From assembly GCA_030063045.1 (NCBI GenBank), contig JAQSEB010000145.1, positions 558,001-622,000 of the forward strand: 64,000 bases of DNA. Reading direction: 5' to 3'. The DNA is from Pratylenchus scribneri (lineage: Eukaryota; Nematoda; Chromadorea; Rhabditida; Pratylenchidae). Positions 10,757-22,359 of the stretch are shown piece by piece (within the stretch, counting starts at the first letter, position 1; every line of letters starts with the position of its first letter). The notes beneath the pieces were generated by a model. It was not told where the DNA came from, did not search any database, and saw nothing but the letters and a program-made list of their open reading frames with translations. The position numbers and the translations under genes are program-made.

Positions 10757-12544
10757 ATGGCCGAACAACAACAAAATCGTTTCTCCACAAATTCCTTCAA
10801 ATCGCAGCAATCCATCGAAGTTAACAATGAATTGCTTTCGGCACCCTCCCAGAATGCAATGCCGCCGGCATCGGAGGAGGAGAAGGCAAGGGAACCGGAT
10901 GATATTGTTCAAGAGGAGGATTTGCAGAGTGAGGTACGGTGGAAATTATAAATATTTTTAGAATTTATTGGAAAAAATTACGAAGCTTTCTTTTGGGAAC
11001 TGAGAGTTTAACAAATTTTAAATTAATTACCAATTAATTTTTTTTCTTCCTAATTATCAAGGTGGATTGTTCGGGCGGAGAAAGCCATTTGAAGCGAAAT
11101 TCAATGGGCTCAGGCTCAATTACACGCGGTAAATAATAAATATATTTTTAAAAATTATTAAAATTTAAAAAATTGGTACTTATTGGATATCTGGGTGTAG
11201 ATTTTTTTTACCCCAAAAATTACCCAAAAAAATTGGTCAACCCTAAAACCTTTTTTTTTCATGGCCAGATGATTCATAAGTACCAAAAATCAATAAAAAT
11301 TATATAAAAAATAAATCAAAATTTCAAATTTTTTTAAAATTTGCCAGTTACCTTGAATTTGAGCCGTCAATCCAGCGAACAGCAACATGAGCCAATTGTA
11401 GTGGAGGAAACACAGGAAGAAAATGTTGAAAAAATTGGCCAAAATGAACCGCAACAGAAAGTTGAACCAACATTAGAGGGAAAAGCCGAGGAACAGGAAA
11501 TTCAACAAGCTTTGCAAAATGCGGAAACTCAAAAGGTTATATTTAGCAAAATTTTAAAAATTTTTCGAATAAATAAAAAAAATTTAAACTCATAAAATAT
11601 TTTATATAAAAAAATAATTTTAACAAATATTTTTTGACCTTCAAAAAATTATAAAGCGAATAGAATTGCTTCGAAAATTTCAATTTATAAATTAAAAAAA
11701 AAAATTAAAAAAAATTAACATGAAAAATTAAAAATTATATGAAACAATTTTTAAATTAAAAATTTTAAAATCAATTTTAGACTCGTCGTCCTATTTCGAA
11801 TGATTCGGACGACGAAAGTGTTGGCAGCCGACCACCGACTCCTTATCCCGATCCCGATCCTATTTCGAATGATTCCATGGAAAATGAGGACAACAAAATT
11901 GTTCGCCAACCACAGGCTTCTTCTCGTCCTGCCTCATTGCTCTCCGCCAATGGCCAATATCGCCCTCAATCAATGGAACAACAACAGCAACAAAAAGCGG
12001 TGGCCACGGAAAGTCCAAATGTGGAGGAGAAAGTTTTGGCTCAGATTCGTGCAAGAAGTGGGAAAATATTAATAAAAAATTAATTAAATTTATTTTATAG
12101 ACAATGTCAAAAATTTGATTGCCAAATTCAATACGGCCACAGTGACAGTGGGTGATGAGACCAAGGAGAATGGGAGCAATATTGGTGGAGACAAACAGCA
12201 GAAATCAGCCGCAGGTAAATTTTTAATTTGTTTGTCAATTTTATAAAATTAATTTTCGAAAAAAAATTAATTAATTTTTTGAAACTAATTTTAATTTTTT
12301 TTTTAAATATTATTTCAGCTATTGAATAAAATTTAAAAATTATAATTTGAAGAAATTAAAAGCATTATTTTTTATTAAAAATTTAATTTAAAAATTAATA
12401 TTCTAAAAATCTAAAAATTAATATCCTAAAAATTTTTAACTAATCCATTTTAAAAATTTTAATTAATTTTTCCCACTTTTTGCAGAGAATGGCGGCGGTG
12501 CGGTCAACATCAAAGCAATGCGTCAAAAATTTGGTCAACAATGA
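10757..12544 (+). CDS. Disordered acidic protein of unknown function
   Basis: Six exons: 10757-10933, 11062-11128, 11348-11535, 11781-12057, 12101-12214, 12486-12544. All phases agree, giving 293 residues. The start MAEQQQNRFSTN is the first ATG of the open exon. The protein is rich in Gln, Glu, Ser, Pro and Asn, with a QQQQQ run, a SNDSDDESVG segment, PPTPYPDPDP and repeated ISNDS motifs, so it is probably intrinsically disordered. The conserved-looking parts are two short amphipathic segments near the C-terminus, NNVKNLIAKFNTATVTVG and VNIKAMRQKFGQQ, the second ending the protein. They resemble each other (I-K/A-x-x-KF). No signal peptide or membrane segment is present. I do not recognise the family. 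An AATAAA motif follows at about 12768. Confidence 0.75.
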
Positions 12545-12849
12545 AATGAATGGAATATGATGAGAATTTTGACTGTTGAAATGAAGAGGAAAATGCGCTG
12601 AATTGTGCCTGCTAATTAATTATTTTTGCCAAAAGAATATTTTTATATTAATCCAAACATATCCAAAAATTGATATTTTGCTTAGAAACAAAACATTCCT
12701 AATTTGTTTGCACTTTATTCCAAATTATTATTTTTTAAATTCTTCTGTTTCCTTTCTCTATTTTTGAAATAAACGCATGAACATATCAATATTTAATTAT
12801 TCAATTAAATTAAATTAATATAAAATAATTTTATGCCATTAAAAAAAGG

Positions 12850-13100
12850 AAAACGAAATTTTTAATAAGGCGCTTACAAGCAGGAGTCTATTAGAATAGC
12901 ATTATATCCTAAATATGATTAATATTTTTGTTAGAATTAGGCGAAAATTCATCATAAAATTAAATCGTATATTTCATATCTTACGATGTGCTAACTACGA
13001 CGAATACTCTCTTATGATTTCAATGATGTGAATTAATTTTTAATATTATGATGCGATAATATTCTATATGATCGGTGCTATGTCGTTTCCTGTATAGTGC
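12850..13100. other. Intergenic, nothing recognisable
   Basis: AT-rich DNA between the poly(A) region of the preceding gene and the palindromic MITE. No repeat pairing or open frame of note was seen. Confidence 0.4.
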
Positions 13101-13104
13101 AAAT

Positions 13105-13428
13105 GTGGGCGTTTTCTACTTCTAATAAATCAGAAACCGGTTTTGCCCTAAAAACCTTATATCATATTGTAAATCTCATTGAGACGCATCAATTGGTATA
13201 TAATTTGTTATGGTTTGGGCTAAAATTTAAGAGTTTTAAACCAAAGATTGGAAAAGTGGTTTGAACAGTTAATACTCTCTAATTTTGACTTAACCATGAC
13301 AAATTATATACCAATCGATGCATCTTAATGAGATCTACAAAATGTTATAAGGTTTGTAGGATCTAAAATCGTTTTCTGATTTATTATAAGTGGAAAACGC
13401 CCACATTGCACTATTCAGGTAATGCTCA
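13105..13428. mobile_element. Palindromic MITE copy
   Basis: Near-perfect palindrome. The left arm runs from ATAGTGCAAATGTGGGCGTT through ACTTCTAATAAATCAGAAAC and GAGACGCATCAATTGGTATA. The right arm is its complement, ending AACGCCCACATTGCACTAT. Arms are about 150 bp, making this one of the most complete copies in the window. Confidence 0.85.
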
Positions 13429-13619
13429 CATTTGCACGGCCCTTTGTCTATTCAGGAATCGACCCCGTACATATATGATCATCGTAAAAATTTGTTTACA
13501 ATTAAAAAAATGATATAAAAGTGAACTCCCCTTTCGAAATAAAAAAAAAGCATTCGCAAAGAAAAATATCCTTTCATTTTGGCCAAAGTGAATAATAAAA
13601 ATGGAAAATGAAATAATCT

Positions 13620-13840
13620 AAACCTTATAATGGAAAGAAATCTTTGCATTTGATGCCCTACCAATGAAAAATTTGCTGCCATCCAGCTGTTGACTAAACT
13701 TGTTTATAGAAAATTGACATTGGAAAAATGACGAATCCTTCTTATAATTATAATGGAAATAAATCTATTTTGAATTTTGTTGTTCTACCAATGCAAAAAT
13801 TTGCAGTGTTGCCAGCTGCTGACTCAATTTGTTTTCATTT
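13620..13840 (+). repeat. Local direct duplication
   Basis: ATGGAAAGAAATCTTTGCAT...CTACCAATGAAAAATTTGC at about 13629-13676 recurs in diverged form at about 13753-13805 (ATGGAAATAAATCTATTTTG...CTACCAATGCAAAAATTTGC), each followed by a CAGCTG-containing block. Both copies lie in noncoding sequence. Confidence 0.5.
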
Positions 13841-14009
13841 ATTATATATAAATCCTAAATCTGGCAAATGTTTTTATACATTTTTTAATTTTTTGTTCAT
13901 CTATTTCTCAATTCCCCGCCTGTTGACCTTCCACTTCCACTCACACTGCAATATTTACGGAAAACATTTTTTGCCAATAAAAAATGCTTTTTGCCACCAA
14001 TAGAGTTTT

Positions 14010-14312
14010 TGTCTTCTACGTTCTAATAAATCAGAAAACAGTGTAGACCTTAGAAATTTATTACCATTTTATAGATCTCAAAGAGACGCATCGATTGGTT
14101 TATAATTTGTTATGGTTTGGCCCAAAATTAATAGGTATTGAACCGTTTAAACCATTTTTCCAGTTTTTGTTTAATACTGTTTTAAATTTTGTGCCAAAAC
14201 CATGACAAATTATATACCATTCCATACACCTCGATGAGATCTACAAAATAATGTGAGGTTTTAAGGTCTAAAATCAGTTTCTGATTTATTAAAAGTCAAA
14301 AACTGTTTAAGT
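14010..14312. mobile_element. Palindromic MITE copy
   Basis: Contains the family hallmarks GAGACGCATCGATTGGTTTA, the central AAACCGTTTAAACC-like region and the complementary arm ending CAGTTTCTGATTTATTAAAA. It sits about 125 bp upstream of the MYND gene start. Confidence 0.8.
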
Positions 14313-14435
14313 GACAAAAAAAAGCATTTTTTATGGCAAAAAAATTAGTAATTAAAATTTTAATATCTTTTCTAATTTTTAGATTCAAAATAAATATAGT
14401 AAAATAATCATTGCTCAATTTTCTCTCAAAATATA

Positions 14436-17097
14436 ATGGTGCGTAACGAAGAGAATTTGGGCAACCACATTCGTATCGCCTATGGGCATACTCAACCAAT
14501 TGGCATTTTTCTGTCAGTTTTTGATGATCGCCTGAAATTCCATCCTTCTTCGGATTCTGAAGAAATAAAGAAAGTGACCGAACAAATTGGGCCAGGCGAC
14601 GGTGAAGGCGGCTACTTTGATTTGCATACAGGTAGAAAAATAATACGACAAAAATTGAAAAATTATTTCGTATTAGAAAAAATATGAAAATTAACAAAAT
14701 TAGGAACCAAAATTTGGCACAGCTTTAAAATAATAGAATAAGAATTACAGGGAAAAAATTAGTAACAAAATTATAAATATTAAATATTTTGTTTTTCCTC
14801 ATTGTTATTGAATAAATATCTTAAAGAAAAATCGCTTTTAAATAATTCGGAAAAAATTGCAAAATTTACATTCATTTATCATTTTAATAATAAAATTTTT
14901 ATTTAAAGGCCCTGGTGGTTATGGCCAACGAGTGTCGAAGGAAACAATTTGTGTGTATTTGGCCCGCTATGGTGTTTCTGGTGAACGCATCAAGGAACTG
15001 ATGGAATTGCCGGTGTGGACTAATGCGGATGCCGAAGCTCATTTCACCCGGATGGGCATGAAATATTCAGCCGCAAATGAACAATTTATTGATCTGGGCC
15101 CACTGGCTGGGTGATTTATTTTTTGTAAATATTTTAAATTCCACTAAAATTTCTCTTCTAAATGATACTAAAATGCTTTTTTGCCACTAAAACAGTTTTT
15201 AACTTTTAGTGAATCAGAAACTGGTTTTAGACCCAAAAAAAAATATTTTTTAGATCTCATTGAGACGCATCGATTGGTATATAATTTGTCATGGTTTGGT
15301 CAGAGCTAATGGGTATTAAACCGTTTTAACCATGTTTCCTGTTTTTGGTTTTAAACTCTTTAATTTAGGCCGAAACTCGACATATTATATACCAATCGAT
15401 GCGTCTCAATGAGATCTACAAATTGGTATAGGTTTGTGGGATCTAAAACCGGTTTCTGATTCACTAGAAATCAAAAAAAATTTTTAGTGTCAAAAAAAGC
15501 ATTTTTACTGGTATTTAGAGAAATTTTATTGGCAAAAAAATATTAACTTAATTTTTTTTGTAAATATTTTATTAATAAGAATAAGAAGAATAGCCGATTT
15601 TTAGGAAGCATATATACTTAGGAATTTTGATTAATACTAGGGTTGCGCCCCCGAAGGTCGGGGGCCAATTGCACGGGGACGGGGATGATCGGGGGTCTAA
15701 CCCTCGGGGGCGGGGACGAGGGTGACCTTAACGGGGATCCCCGCGGGGACGGGGGTAGCATAAATTTTTAAAAAAGGCTAATTTTTCAAATAAAAAATTT
15801 TTTGAAGAAAAATTTTACCTAAAAATAGCCTCGCAGTGGAACATTTTAATAAAAAATTTTAATATCCTACAAAAATTTGGTCAAAATTTCTATATCGAAT
15901 CCCATTTTCCTTGAAAAATCCAATAATATGGGGTGCTTTCCAGCTTTCCACCCCGTACCCCCGCGGGGGTGAGCTTTCGGGAACGGGGATTGACGGGGGT
16001 GTACCTTCGGAGTCGGAGACGGGGGTGAAGCCCAAAAACCTCGGGGATCCCCGTCTGGGGTGATCCCCGCGGGGACGGGGGGCGCAACCCTAATTAATAC
16101 TCAATATTTTCAGATGCGCAGGAAATAGTCGAGCTGAGAAAAAGGGAATGTACTGTGCATACACAATGGCTAAGGAAAAGCTTCACGTAATCAATGTGGA
16201 CCCGATGACAGGCCTGGTTCGATCAATGCATGAATTTGGGGGAACTTCTGCTGCCGCATCCACTGCTGGTTCTGCTGCTGCTGAACCTGAAACTCGTTGT
16301 GCACATTGTAAGAAGAAGACAATGCGTCGTTGCAGCAAATGTTACCGGAACGAACACAACCCAGTTGGTTTAATCAATTTTCCTTTTTTTTTGATAGGTT
16401 AGGGTGACATAAAAAATATAAAATACAATTTTTAGCAATATAAGGAGAGTTTTATTTTTTAATTTTTCGTGATTGATCCTGTACCCCTAAATCTTATACC
16501 CATTTTATAGAGCTCATTGAGACGCGTCCATTGATATATAGTTTGTTGGGGTTTGACAAAAATTCAAAGTATTAAACCGTTTAAACCATATTTTGGTTTT
16601 TGGTTTAACTCTTTTGGTTTTGAACCAAACCCCGACAAACTATATATCAATCGACGCGTCTTGATGAGCTCTATAAAATGAGTAAGGGTTTATTGGCCTA
16701 GGATGAAGCATGAAAAAGTTATCCAATAAAAGTTGGTTTGTGGGCAAAAAAATGTAAATTTTTGGGCAAAAAAATTGGTACCCCCAATTTAATTCAAATT
16801 CAAAAGAAAGAGAAATTGATATCTTTTTTTATGAATGAAATAACAATAAAAATTCTAAATTTAATTGTCTATAAAGTATTTATGAAAAATTCTATGGAAA
16901 AAGGGAAATAAAAAAAACCTTGAAAAGTGGTCAATTTCAGCTACAAAACATAATCAAAATACCTATATATTAATGTCAACTTTAATTATATTATAATTTT
17001 AAAAATATCAAATTTAAATAAGGTGTTCTATTGCTCGAAAGAATGCCAGCAAGCGGATTTGCCAAATCACAAAGCTGTCTGTTCTCAGCAGAAGTAG
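14436..17097 (+). CDS. MYND-type zinc-finger protein
   Basis: Four exons: 14436-14631, 14909-15110, 16114-16363, 17023-17097. Phases agree and the product is 240 residues. The first 150 residues contain GPGGYGQRVSKETICVYLAR and LPVWTNADAEAHFTRMG, which I cannot place in a known family. The C-terminus is a MYND finger: CAHCKKKTMRRCSKC in exon 3 and VFYCSKECQQADLPNHKAVC in exon 4, so all zinc ligands (seven Cys and one His) are present. MYND domains bind zinc and mediate protein-protein contacts. Spacing between the two halves is 10 residues, longer than usual, because the only in-phase donor found (after ...NEHNP) adds residues. A nearer non-canonical donor cannot be excluded. An Ala/Ser/Thr-rich linker precedes the finger. 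Intron 2 contains a palindromic MITE and a GC-rich hAT-like element, and intron 3 contains another MITE. Confidence 0.85.
15178..15502. mobile_element. Palindromic MITE copy in MYND gene intron 2
   Basis: Arms extend out to AAATGCTTTTTTGCCACTAA on the left and the complement AGTGTCAAAAAAAGCATTTT on the right. The core CATTGAGACGCATCGATTGG is mirrored by CCAATCGATGCGTCTCAATG. This copy is among the best preserved. Confidence 0.85.
15638..16092. mobile_element. hAT-like miniature element 2 (GC-rich)
   Basis: Ends are TAGGGTTGCGCCCCCGAAGG and the complement ending GGGCGCAACCCTA. The 8-bp target duplication ATTAATAC is present on both sides (15630-15637 and 16093-16100). Arms consist of GGGGACGGGG-type repeats and are strikingly G/C-rich in a 70% A+T background. 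The right end lies about 20 bp from the start of exon 3 of the MYND gene, so the acceptor region of that intron is almost adjacent to the insertion. Confidence 0.9.
16480..16705. mobile_element. Palindromic MITE copy (diverged) in MYND gene intron 3
   Basis: The left arm AGAGCTCATTGAGACGCGTC and the right arm GACGCGTCTTGATGAGCTCT are complementary around AAACCGTTTAAACC. A variant of the family with ACGCGTC in place of ACGCATC. Confidence 0.8.
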
Positions 17098-17767
17098 AAT
17101 GGAATGGGAAACATTGACTACATGGACTACAACGCTAAATTCACATTTTTTCACATTTTTAATGTGATCCGGAAAATTGTTTTTTTTCCCTACTGAAAAA
17201 TCCTGAAAATTATATTTTCTTTTAAATTTTATCGATGATAAAAAGAATTAAATTGTGGGATAAAAGGTGGATGTGTAAAAAAATGTAATTTGTGATTTAA
17301 AAATAATTTTAAAAATTCGTTGATTCCCAATTTCTTCGCTTTCAATTCGTTTTGCTTTTTTCCGGTTTCATTTCGCTTTCTCTTAATCATTTCCTGTCGT
17401 TGATTCTTCTTTACAGCCTTGGAAATAATTGTTAATAATAAATTATATAAATATTAGTGTGCCTTTGTCCTTGCACAATTGTATTTATTCTAAGTTTCTC
17501 TCTCTCTCATTGGGTCCATAATATAAATTCTCATTTTCATTCCATTCATTGTGCTTTCCTTTTTATCGACTTAATTTTGAAAGGGCGGGAATCGGGAAAC
17601 TAAGATGACTAATAATAACAAATAATTATCCATTATTTTTTTAGTAATTCCTAAATTTTTGTTATTTCATTTTTTTGATAAAATGAATTTCTAATGGATT
17701 TGGCTTTTAATTAATCTAATCTACTAAATTAATTAAGAATTTACTACAAAATTTGGCATTGATAATT

Positions 17768-18831
17768 ATGGGAAATTCAGTGCCGCGTATTCCAGTGCCA
17801 GTTGATCAAATCCAGCTGATCCCCGGCAATGTGCTCATTTATGTGGATGAGAAGAAAACAAACGAGGCTCAAAGTCTTTCTAGGGGAGATGGAGGCACCT
17901 ATTATCATAATCTAATTCGGGTGAGTAATGAACGGGGTGGGATGATGAAAAAGTCTATTTTCACCAATTTTCACAGGGTCGAGTTGTCCATGTCGGGCCA
18001 ACTGCTTATCCAAGCGGAACGGCGGGTTATCCAGAAAGGACTGTGCCAAATTTGAAACCAGGAGATGAGGTTTTAAAATGAGTTTTAGTGCCAACTGTGC
18101 GACCATTGGCGTTTTATATGTCCAATCAATCTATTATATGCCTCAAATGAAATATTTAAATCCAATCAGAAATATTTTAACCTACCAAAAACATAGCTTG
18201 GTCTAGTTTAAACTCCATATTTCAAGAACTGAAACTCTACGTTTAAGTCAAATTTATTACTTGATTTGAGGATTATGTAAAGATTTAAATTAAACTTAGT
18301 TCGAGGGCTAGTATTCATAAAATGAGTTAAAGTTCAGTTTAGGCTAGGCTAATTTGTCATGGTATGATCTAAACCATTTTCAGTTTTTGGTTTTAAATCC
18401 TTAAATTTTTGGCCAAAATTTGTCAAATTTATACCATCGATGAGATCTACAAATTATTATATGGTTTGTTGGTTATAAAATCGGTTTCAGTAACCAATTT
18501 TTTTATGATCGGACATAAATATTTCATTGGAAGTATATTTAATTGAATGGAAGCATAAAGCGCTTTTGGACACACAAATTGTATTAAAACCTTAATAATT
18601 TGGAAATACAGAAATCAAAAATAATGATTGCAGGTTTGGGTCCGTGCTCGAAAAGGGTACCCAATTGAGACTGGTGATGGCCACCGATTGTTTGTATTCA
18701 ATGAATGGGATGTGGCAATCAAGTTTAGTGCTGGGCCGAGGGCGAGCCGAAGTGCTGGGAATGGAATATCAAGTGGAGGATATTTGCCAAATTCACCGCC
18801 ACCTTATGAGGAGAAACCACGGATGAACTAA
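17768..18831 (+). CDS. GroES-like-fold protein with C-terminal PPPY motif
   Basis: Three exons: 17768-17920, 17977-18069, 18634-18831. All are in phase, giving 147 residues. The start is the ATG of MGNSVPRIPVPVDQ; MGNS is a possible N-myristoylation context. The central sequence follows a Cpn10/GroES-like pattern: LIPGNVLIYVDEKK as first strand region, GRVVHVGPTAYPSG at the position of the family's VVAVGPG motif, LKPGDEVWV at the KVGDKVL position, and HRLFVFNEWDVAIKF as the closing strand. The family assignment is an inference from this spacing and the insertions are larger than in true Cpn10. The tail GYLPNSPPPYEEKP carries a PPxY WW-domain ligand motif. No signal peptide is present. Intron 2 carries a decayed palindromic MITE. 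Confidence 0.65.
18340..18500. mobile_element. Decayed palindromic MITE fragment
   Basis: Keeps TTGTCATGGTATGATCTAAA, TTTTCAGTTTTTGGTTTTAAA and ATCGATGAGATCTACAAATT of the family, but both outer arms and one inner arm are eroded. Lies within intron 2 of the GroES-like gene. Confidence 0.6.
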
Positions 18832-18839
18832 CAATGAGG

Positions 18840-19470
18840 CTCGCTAAACGGTTTTCAAATGATAAAAAATCAGAGATAAATTCATATCATAATCAATCAA
18901 ATATATTCATTTATTGCCTTGCCATACGTTTTTAAAACCTTCCACATTGAAAATCACTTTCCATTTGGTAAATCTTAATTAATTGGTTTGGATAAAAGTT
19001 TATGATAAATAAATTAATCAGTTTACCTATAGATTGTCTCTAGTTATGAAATGATTTTTATAATCATAGAAAAAATAGAAATTGATTAATTCCGGGAATA
19101 AATAAAAAAAGATAGTTGATAAATAAAAGGTCAATAAAATGTTAATTGTCCAAAAATGTCCACAATTTCAGTACCTTGGCTATTATTTTGGAAATATAGC
19201 TCAACTGGTAAGCAACCAATTCTCAGAAAAGCAATATGACATTAGAATGCTTTAAAATAAAAATTGGCTTTTCTAATTTTTGGAAATTTAAAACAATTTT
19301 TTAAATTACTTTTTCTTCAAAGAATTAAGATATGCCATTTCGGATATTATTTTCTCATTCAATGACCAAAGAATGGCCCAGGTACTGAAAAAGTTGTAGT
19401 GATGAAAAAATCCGAAAATAAAAAAATCTGTATATCATCCAATAAAATCCATCCACATCCTTCCATTCTG
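18840..19470. other. Intergenic between convergent genes
   Basis: The 3' region of the GroES-like gene and of the minus-strand secreted gene. The part from about 19330 is shared with 49250-49390 (GCCATTTCGGATATT...AATGACCAAAGAATGGCCCA) and so belongs to the duplicated block around the two paralogues. Confidence 0.6.
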
Positions 19471-19471
19471 T

Positions 19472-22191
19472 TTATACTGTCCTTCGTCTCGAAATCGGTG
19501 CAGTTGGAGGAATCGGTGAAGTTTCTTGGACAAACCACAAAAGAATTGCTGATGATTTTTCTTTATCCTCATATTTGGGCAGTGATGCATTTATTTTTTG
19601 TAGCCCTGAATTTAAAAGAAAATTTTATAAAATAAAGTATACATTTATTTTTTACTTTTATTAATTAATTTAAAAAAAACTTGATTCAACAAACAATTTG
19701 CTGAAAATAAATAATAAAATCGATTACTTCATTTTGAGCTTATTCTACGTTAATTCTAAACTTAAACTAATCCCAATCCCAAATACTATATTTTTATACG
19801 TTTTTACTTTTTATTTTTATGGACTTACTTTTCCACTTATTTGAGGATAAATGTGAATAAAATTAAATTACCTTTTTTATTGTTTACCATTATCATAGAG
19901 AATAGCGACTAGGAATAGGGACTAGTCTAGTTTATTATGGGATGGAAGGGAAGTAGGATGAGAATGGTGAAGAAAGAGAAGAAGATCATCCTCGGCTTCA
20001 TCTTCATATCACAATCCTCATCCTTCTTCCCGTTCATCCCTTAAACTAGACTAGTACCAGAGAATGGAGAAAATAACTTTAAAAAATTTACAATTTGGAA
20101 TAAATTTAATTTACAAAAAATGACTGAATTTACAAAAATTCTTTCTCATCAAAAAATATTATATTTTTGAGGCCATATAACTTGGTCATAACGAGGTATT
20201 AGGGCTCACTCAGGATTAGGTTCAGGGCAGGGATGGGATTAAGGATTAGGGAATCTTAAAGAAGTCTGATTTGGCCAAGTTATATGGCCTCAAAAATAAT
20301 ATTTTTCGATAAGAAAGAATTTTTGTAAATTATTCAGTTTTTGTTTTGTAAATTAATAGACTTCCTTTACAATTTTCCAATACAAAAATTATTTCTTACA
20401 TTCATGAATTTTTATCATTTGTACTTCTCTGGCCAACAGTGTTGCCGTAAGTTCGTTCATTTCCCCCAGGGGTTCCTTTCTAAAGAATTGCTTGCAAAAT
20501 TTCGCAGCCTCTTCAAAAATCTCAGCCACCGTTGACATTTTCCATTCCAAATCATCTTTTTTGGGGTCCACTCTCGGATAAATTTGATTGATTGCATTGT
20601 CAAAAATGTGTATCATTCTTTCAATATATTCCGGGAGAATTGAATCTACTCTATGAACAACGCCTAAATGCTTATTTTTCTCCTTAACATTTCGATGTTC
20701 CACATGATATTCTGATTTTAGGTCAGTAAGTTTGGAAAGCATTTCCAATGCAACACGGTTTGGCAAAGCTCTAAAATTTTGTCTTAATTAGAATTTTTGA
20801 ATTAATTAAATGAGTTGTTTATATATTTATAAATACAATTTTAAAATATGCAAATTTTTATTTTATACTTCCCTTTCTAAATGATTTCTATTAATCATTC
20901 AGAATATAGATTAATTAATGTGATAATATTAATTTGCCAAAAAAACATTGAATTTGCCGAAAATCTTTCGTGTCGAAAAATATTATATTTTTGAGACCTA
21001 GGCCATAAATAGGTATTAGGGCTTAGGGTTAGGCACAGGGCATGATGGGATTAGGTGCCAAGAATTACGGATTCTTAAACAAGTCTGATTTGGCCAAGTT
21101 TTATGGTCTCAAAAAAAGTTTATTTTTCGACACGAAAATTTGTTATTTTTGATAAAAACAATACAAAATTTTTAATACAGACTGAAATACAATTTTTATT
21201 TTAATTGATTTTTAGATAAAAAAAATAGTCGGATAAAAATTTTAATGGCGCAACCCTTTAAGAAACTAACAAATCAGCGGTCGTCTTTTGCACATTTGCT
21301 GGCGATTGTTCAAAAGCGGATGACAAATAGTGCCATAAATTATCTGGTTTTCCCTCTTTGCCATAAAGTCTTGTGTAAAATTGTTGTTTTCTTTTCTCCT
21401 CCTTGCTATCAACATCATTTACCATTGGATTAGCCACGGAATGCCGGCTGGGAATGGCATGGATCTGCGAATGGTGCCCATGCCCATTGGTGAGTGGTCC
21501 AACTTCCTTCGCGCCATATGCCATTTGGACACTTGATGGTGGTGCTTTGCTTCTCCCGATCGTGTTTAGGCCTTGGGCAGCGCCATTTAAGTGAGTAGGG
21601 GTTAATTGTTTCCCAGTGCTAAAGGCATTCATTGCGACTGGTTGATCTTCGTGATAATTTTATATATTTTTTTATATTTTTTATTCATTTTATAATTTTC
21701 AACCATTTCAAGAATTTGTAGTGATCCTCTGACACCCCCCCCCCTTTATCAAATATGCAATTTTTGACTATAAATTAATTAAAATCAGTTCATAAAGTTC
21801 CTAGGGGTTACTTGAGTTTTTTTGCATGATTTTTATTTCAACTCAGTCAATTATGTATGCCAAATGCCAATTATTAATTTACCCTAAAATCATAGAATTT
21901 ATCGGAAACTTTTCATGCCAAAAATCAACATTTTTTGAGGTCTCAATGATTACCCAAATCGATTAATTTAACTTTTTATGGCCTAAAATTAGATTATTTT
22001 TTAGTATGAAAAATTTTATAGATAGATTTAATGATTTTATTTGTAATTAATATTTCCTCATAAATCAGAAATACGAAAAATTCATAAAAATAAAAAATGT
22101 AAAACTCACTCAATGCTATACCATGCGATGGTGCAACATGGTAAAGGTCCGAGAAGAAAAAGAGTCCAAATAATGCCAAAGGCAAAATCAT
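19472..22191 (-). CDS. Secreted protein of unknown function (paralogue A)
   Basis: Four exons, read right to left: 22110-22191, 21271-21646, 20400-20770, 19472-19605. All phases agree, giving 320 residues. Exon 1 encodes a hydrophobic leader (MILPLALFGLFFFSDLYHVA) typical of a signal peptide. Exon 2 is Ser/Gly/His-rich and ends with FYTRLYGKEGKPDNLWHYLS and SAFEQSPANVQ. Exon 3 is helical and charged (ALPNRVALEMLSKLTDLKSE, then LPEYIERMIHIFDNAINQIY). The last exon encodes LPKYEDKEKSS, FVQETSPIPP and a terminal RRRTV. The same architecture and conserved motifs occur in the gene at 49394-51792. No catalytic motif or known domain was recognised. Secretion plus a lineage-specific paralogue makes an extracellular or effector-like role possible, but that is speculation. 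Confidence 0.8.
19935..20062. repeat. Short palindromic element (GGATGAG family), copy 1
   Basis: The left arm ACTAGTCTAGTTTATTATGG and GGGAAGTAGGATGAG is mirrored by CATCCTTCTTCCCG and CCTTAAACTAGACTAGT. Arms are about 45 bp. Lies in the last intron of paralogue A. A related element sits at 23168-23342. Confidence 0.65.
20121..20341. repeat. TIR element with telomere-like core, copy 2
   Basis: The arms GAATTTACAAAAATTCTTTC and TTTTTGAGGCCATATAACTT are mirrored by CAAGTTATATGGCCTCAAAA and GAAAGAATTTTTGTAAAT. The core reads TAGGTTCAGGGCAGGGATGG followed by GATTAGGG, the complement orientation of the core at 57880-57950. Lies in the last intron of paralogue A. Confidence 0.7.
20945..21165. repeat. 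TIR element with telomere-like core, copy 3
   Basis: The arms CTTTCGTGTCGAAAAATATT and AAATTTTCGTGTCGAAAAATAA (mirror at right end) enclose the core GGGCTTAGGGTTAGGCACAG and TCTGATTTGGCCAAGTTTTA, which closely matches copy 2. Lies in intron 2 of paralogue A, so two members of this family flank exon 3. Confidence 0.7.
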
Positions 22192-22359
22192 ATTTGTAAT
22201 TGTTGGAAATTGGTTAAAGTTGATTCAAATGTAATGAAGGGATTGTAATGAAGGGATTTAGGCCTTTATTGGTGTATTTTTAATTGATAATTTAGAAATA
22301 AATGCCGATGGACTTTGGATATTATGCCCATTCAATTGGGATATCTCATCGGCTTTTAC

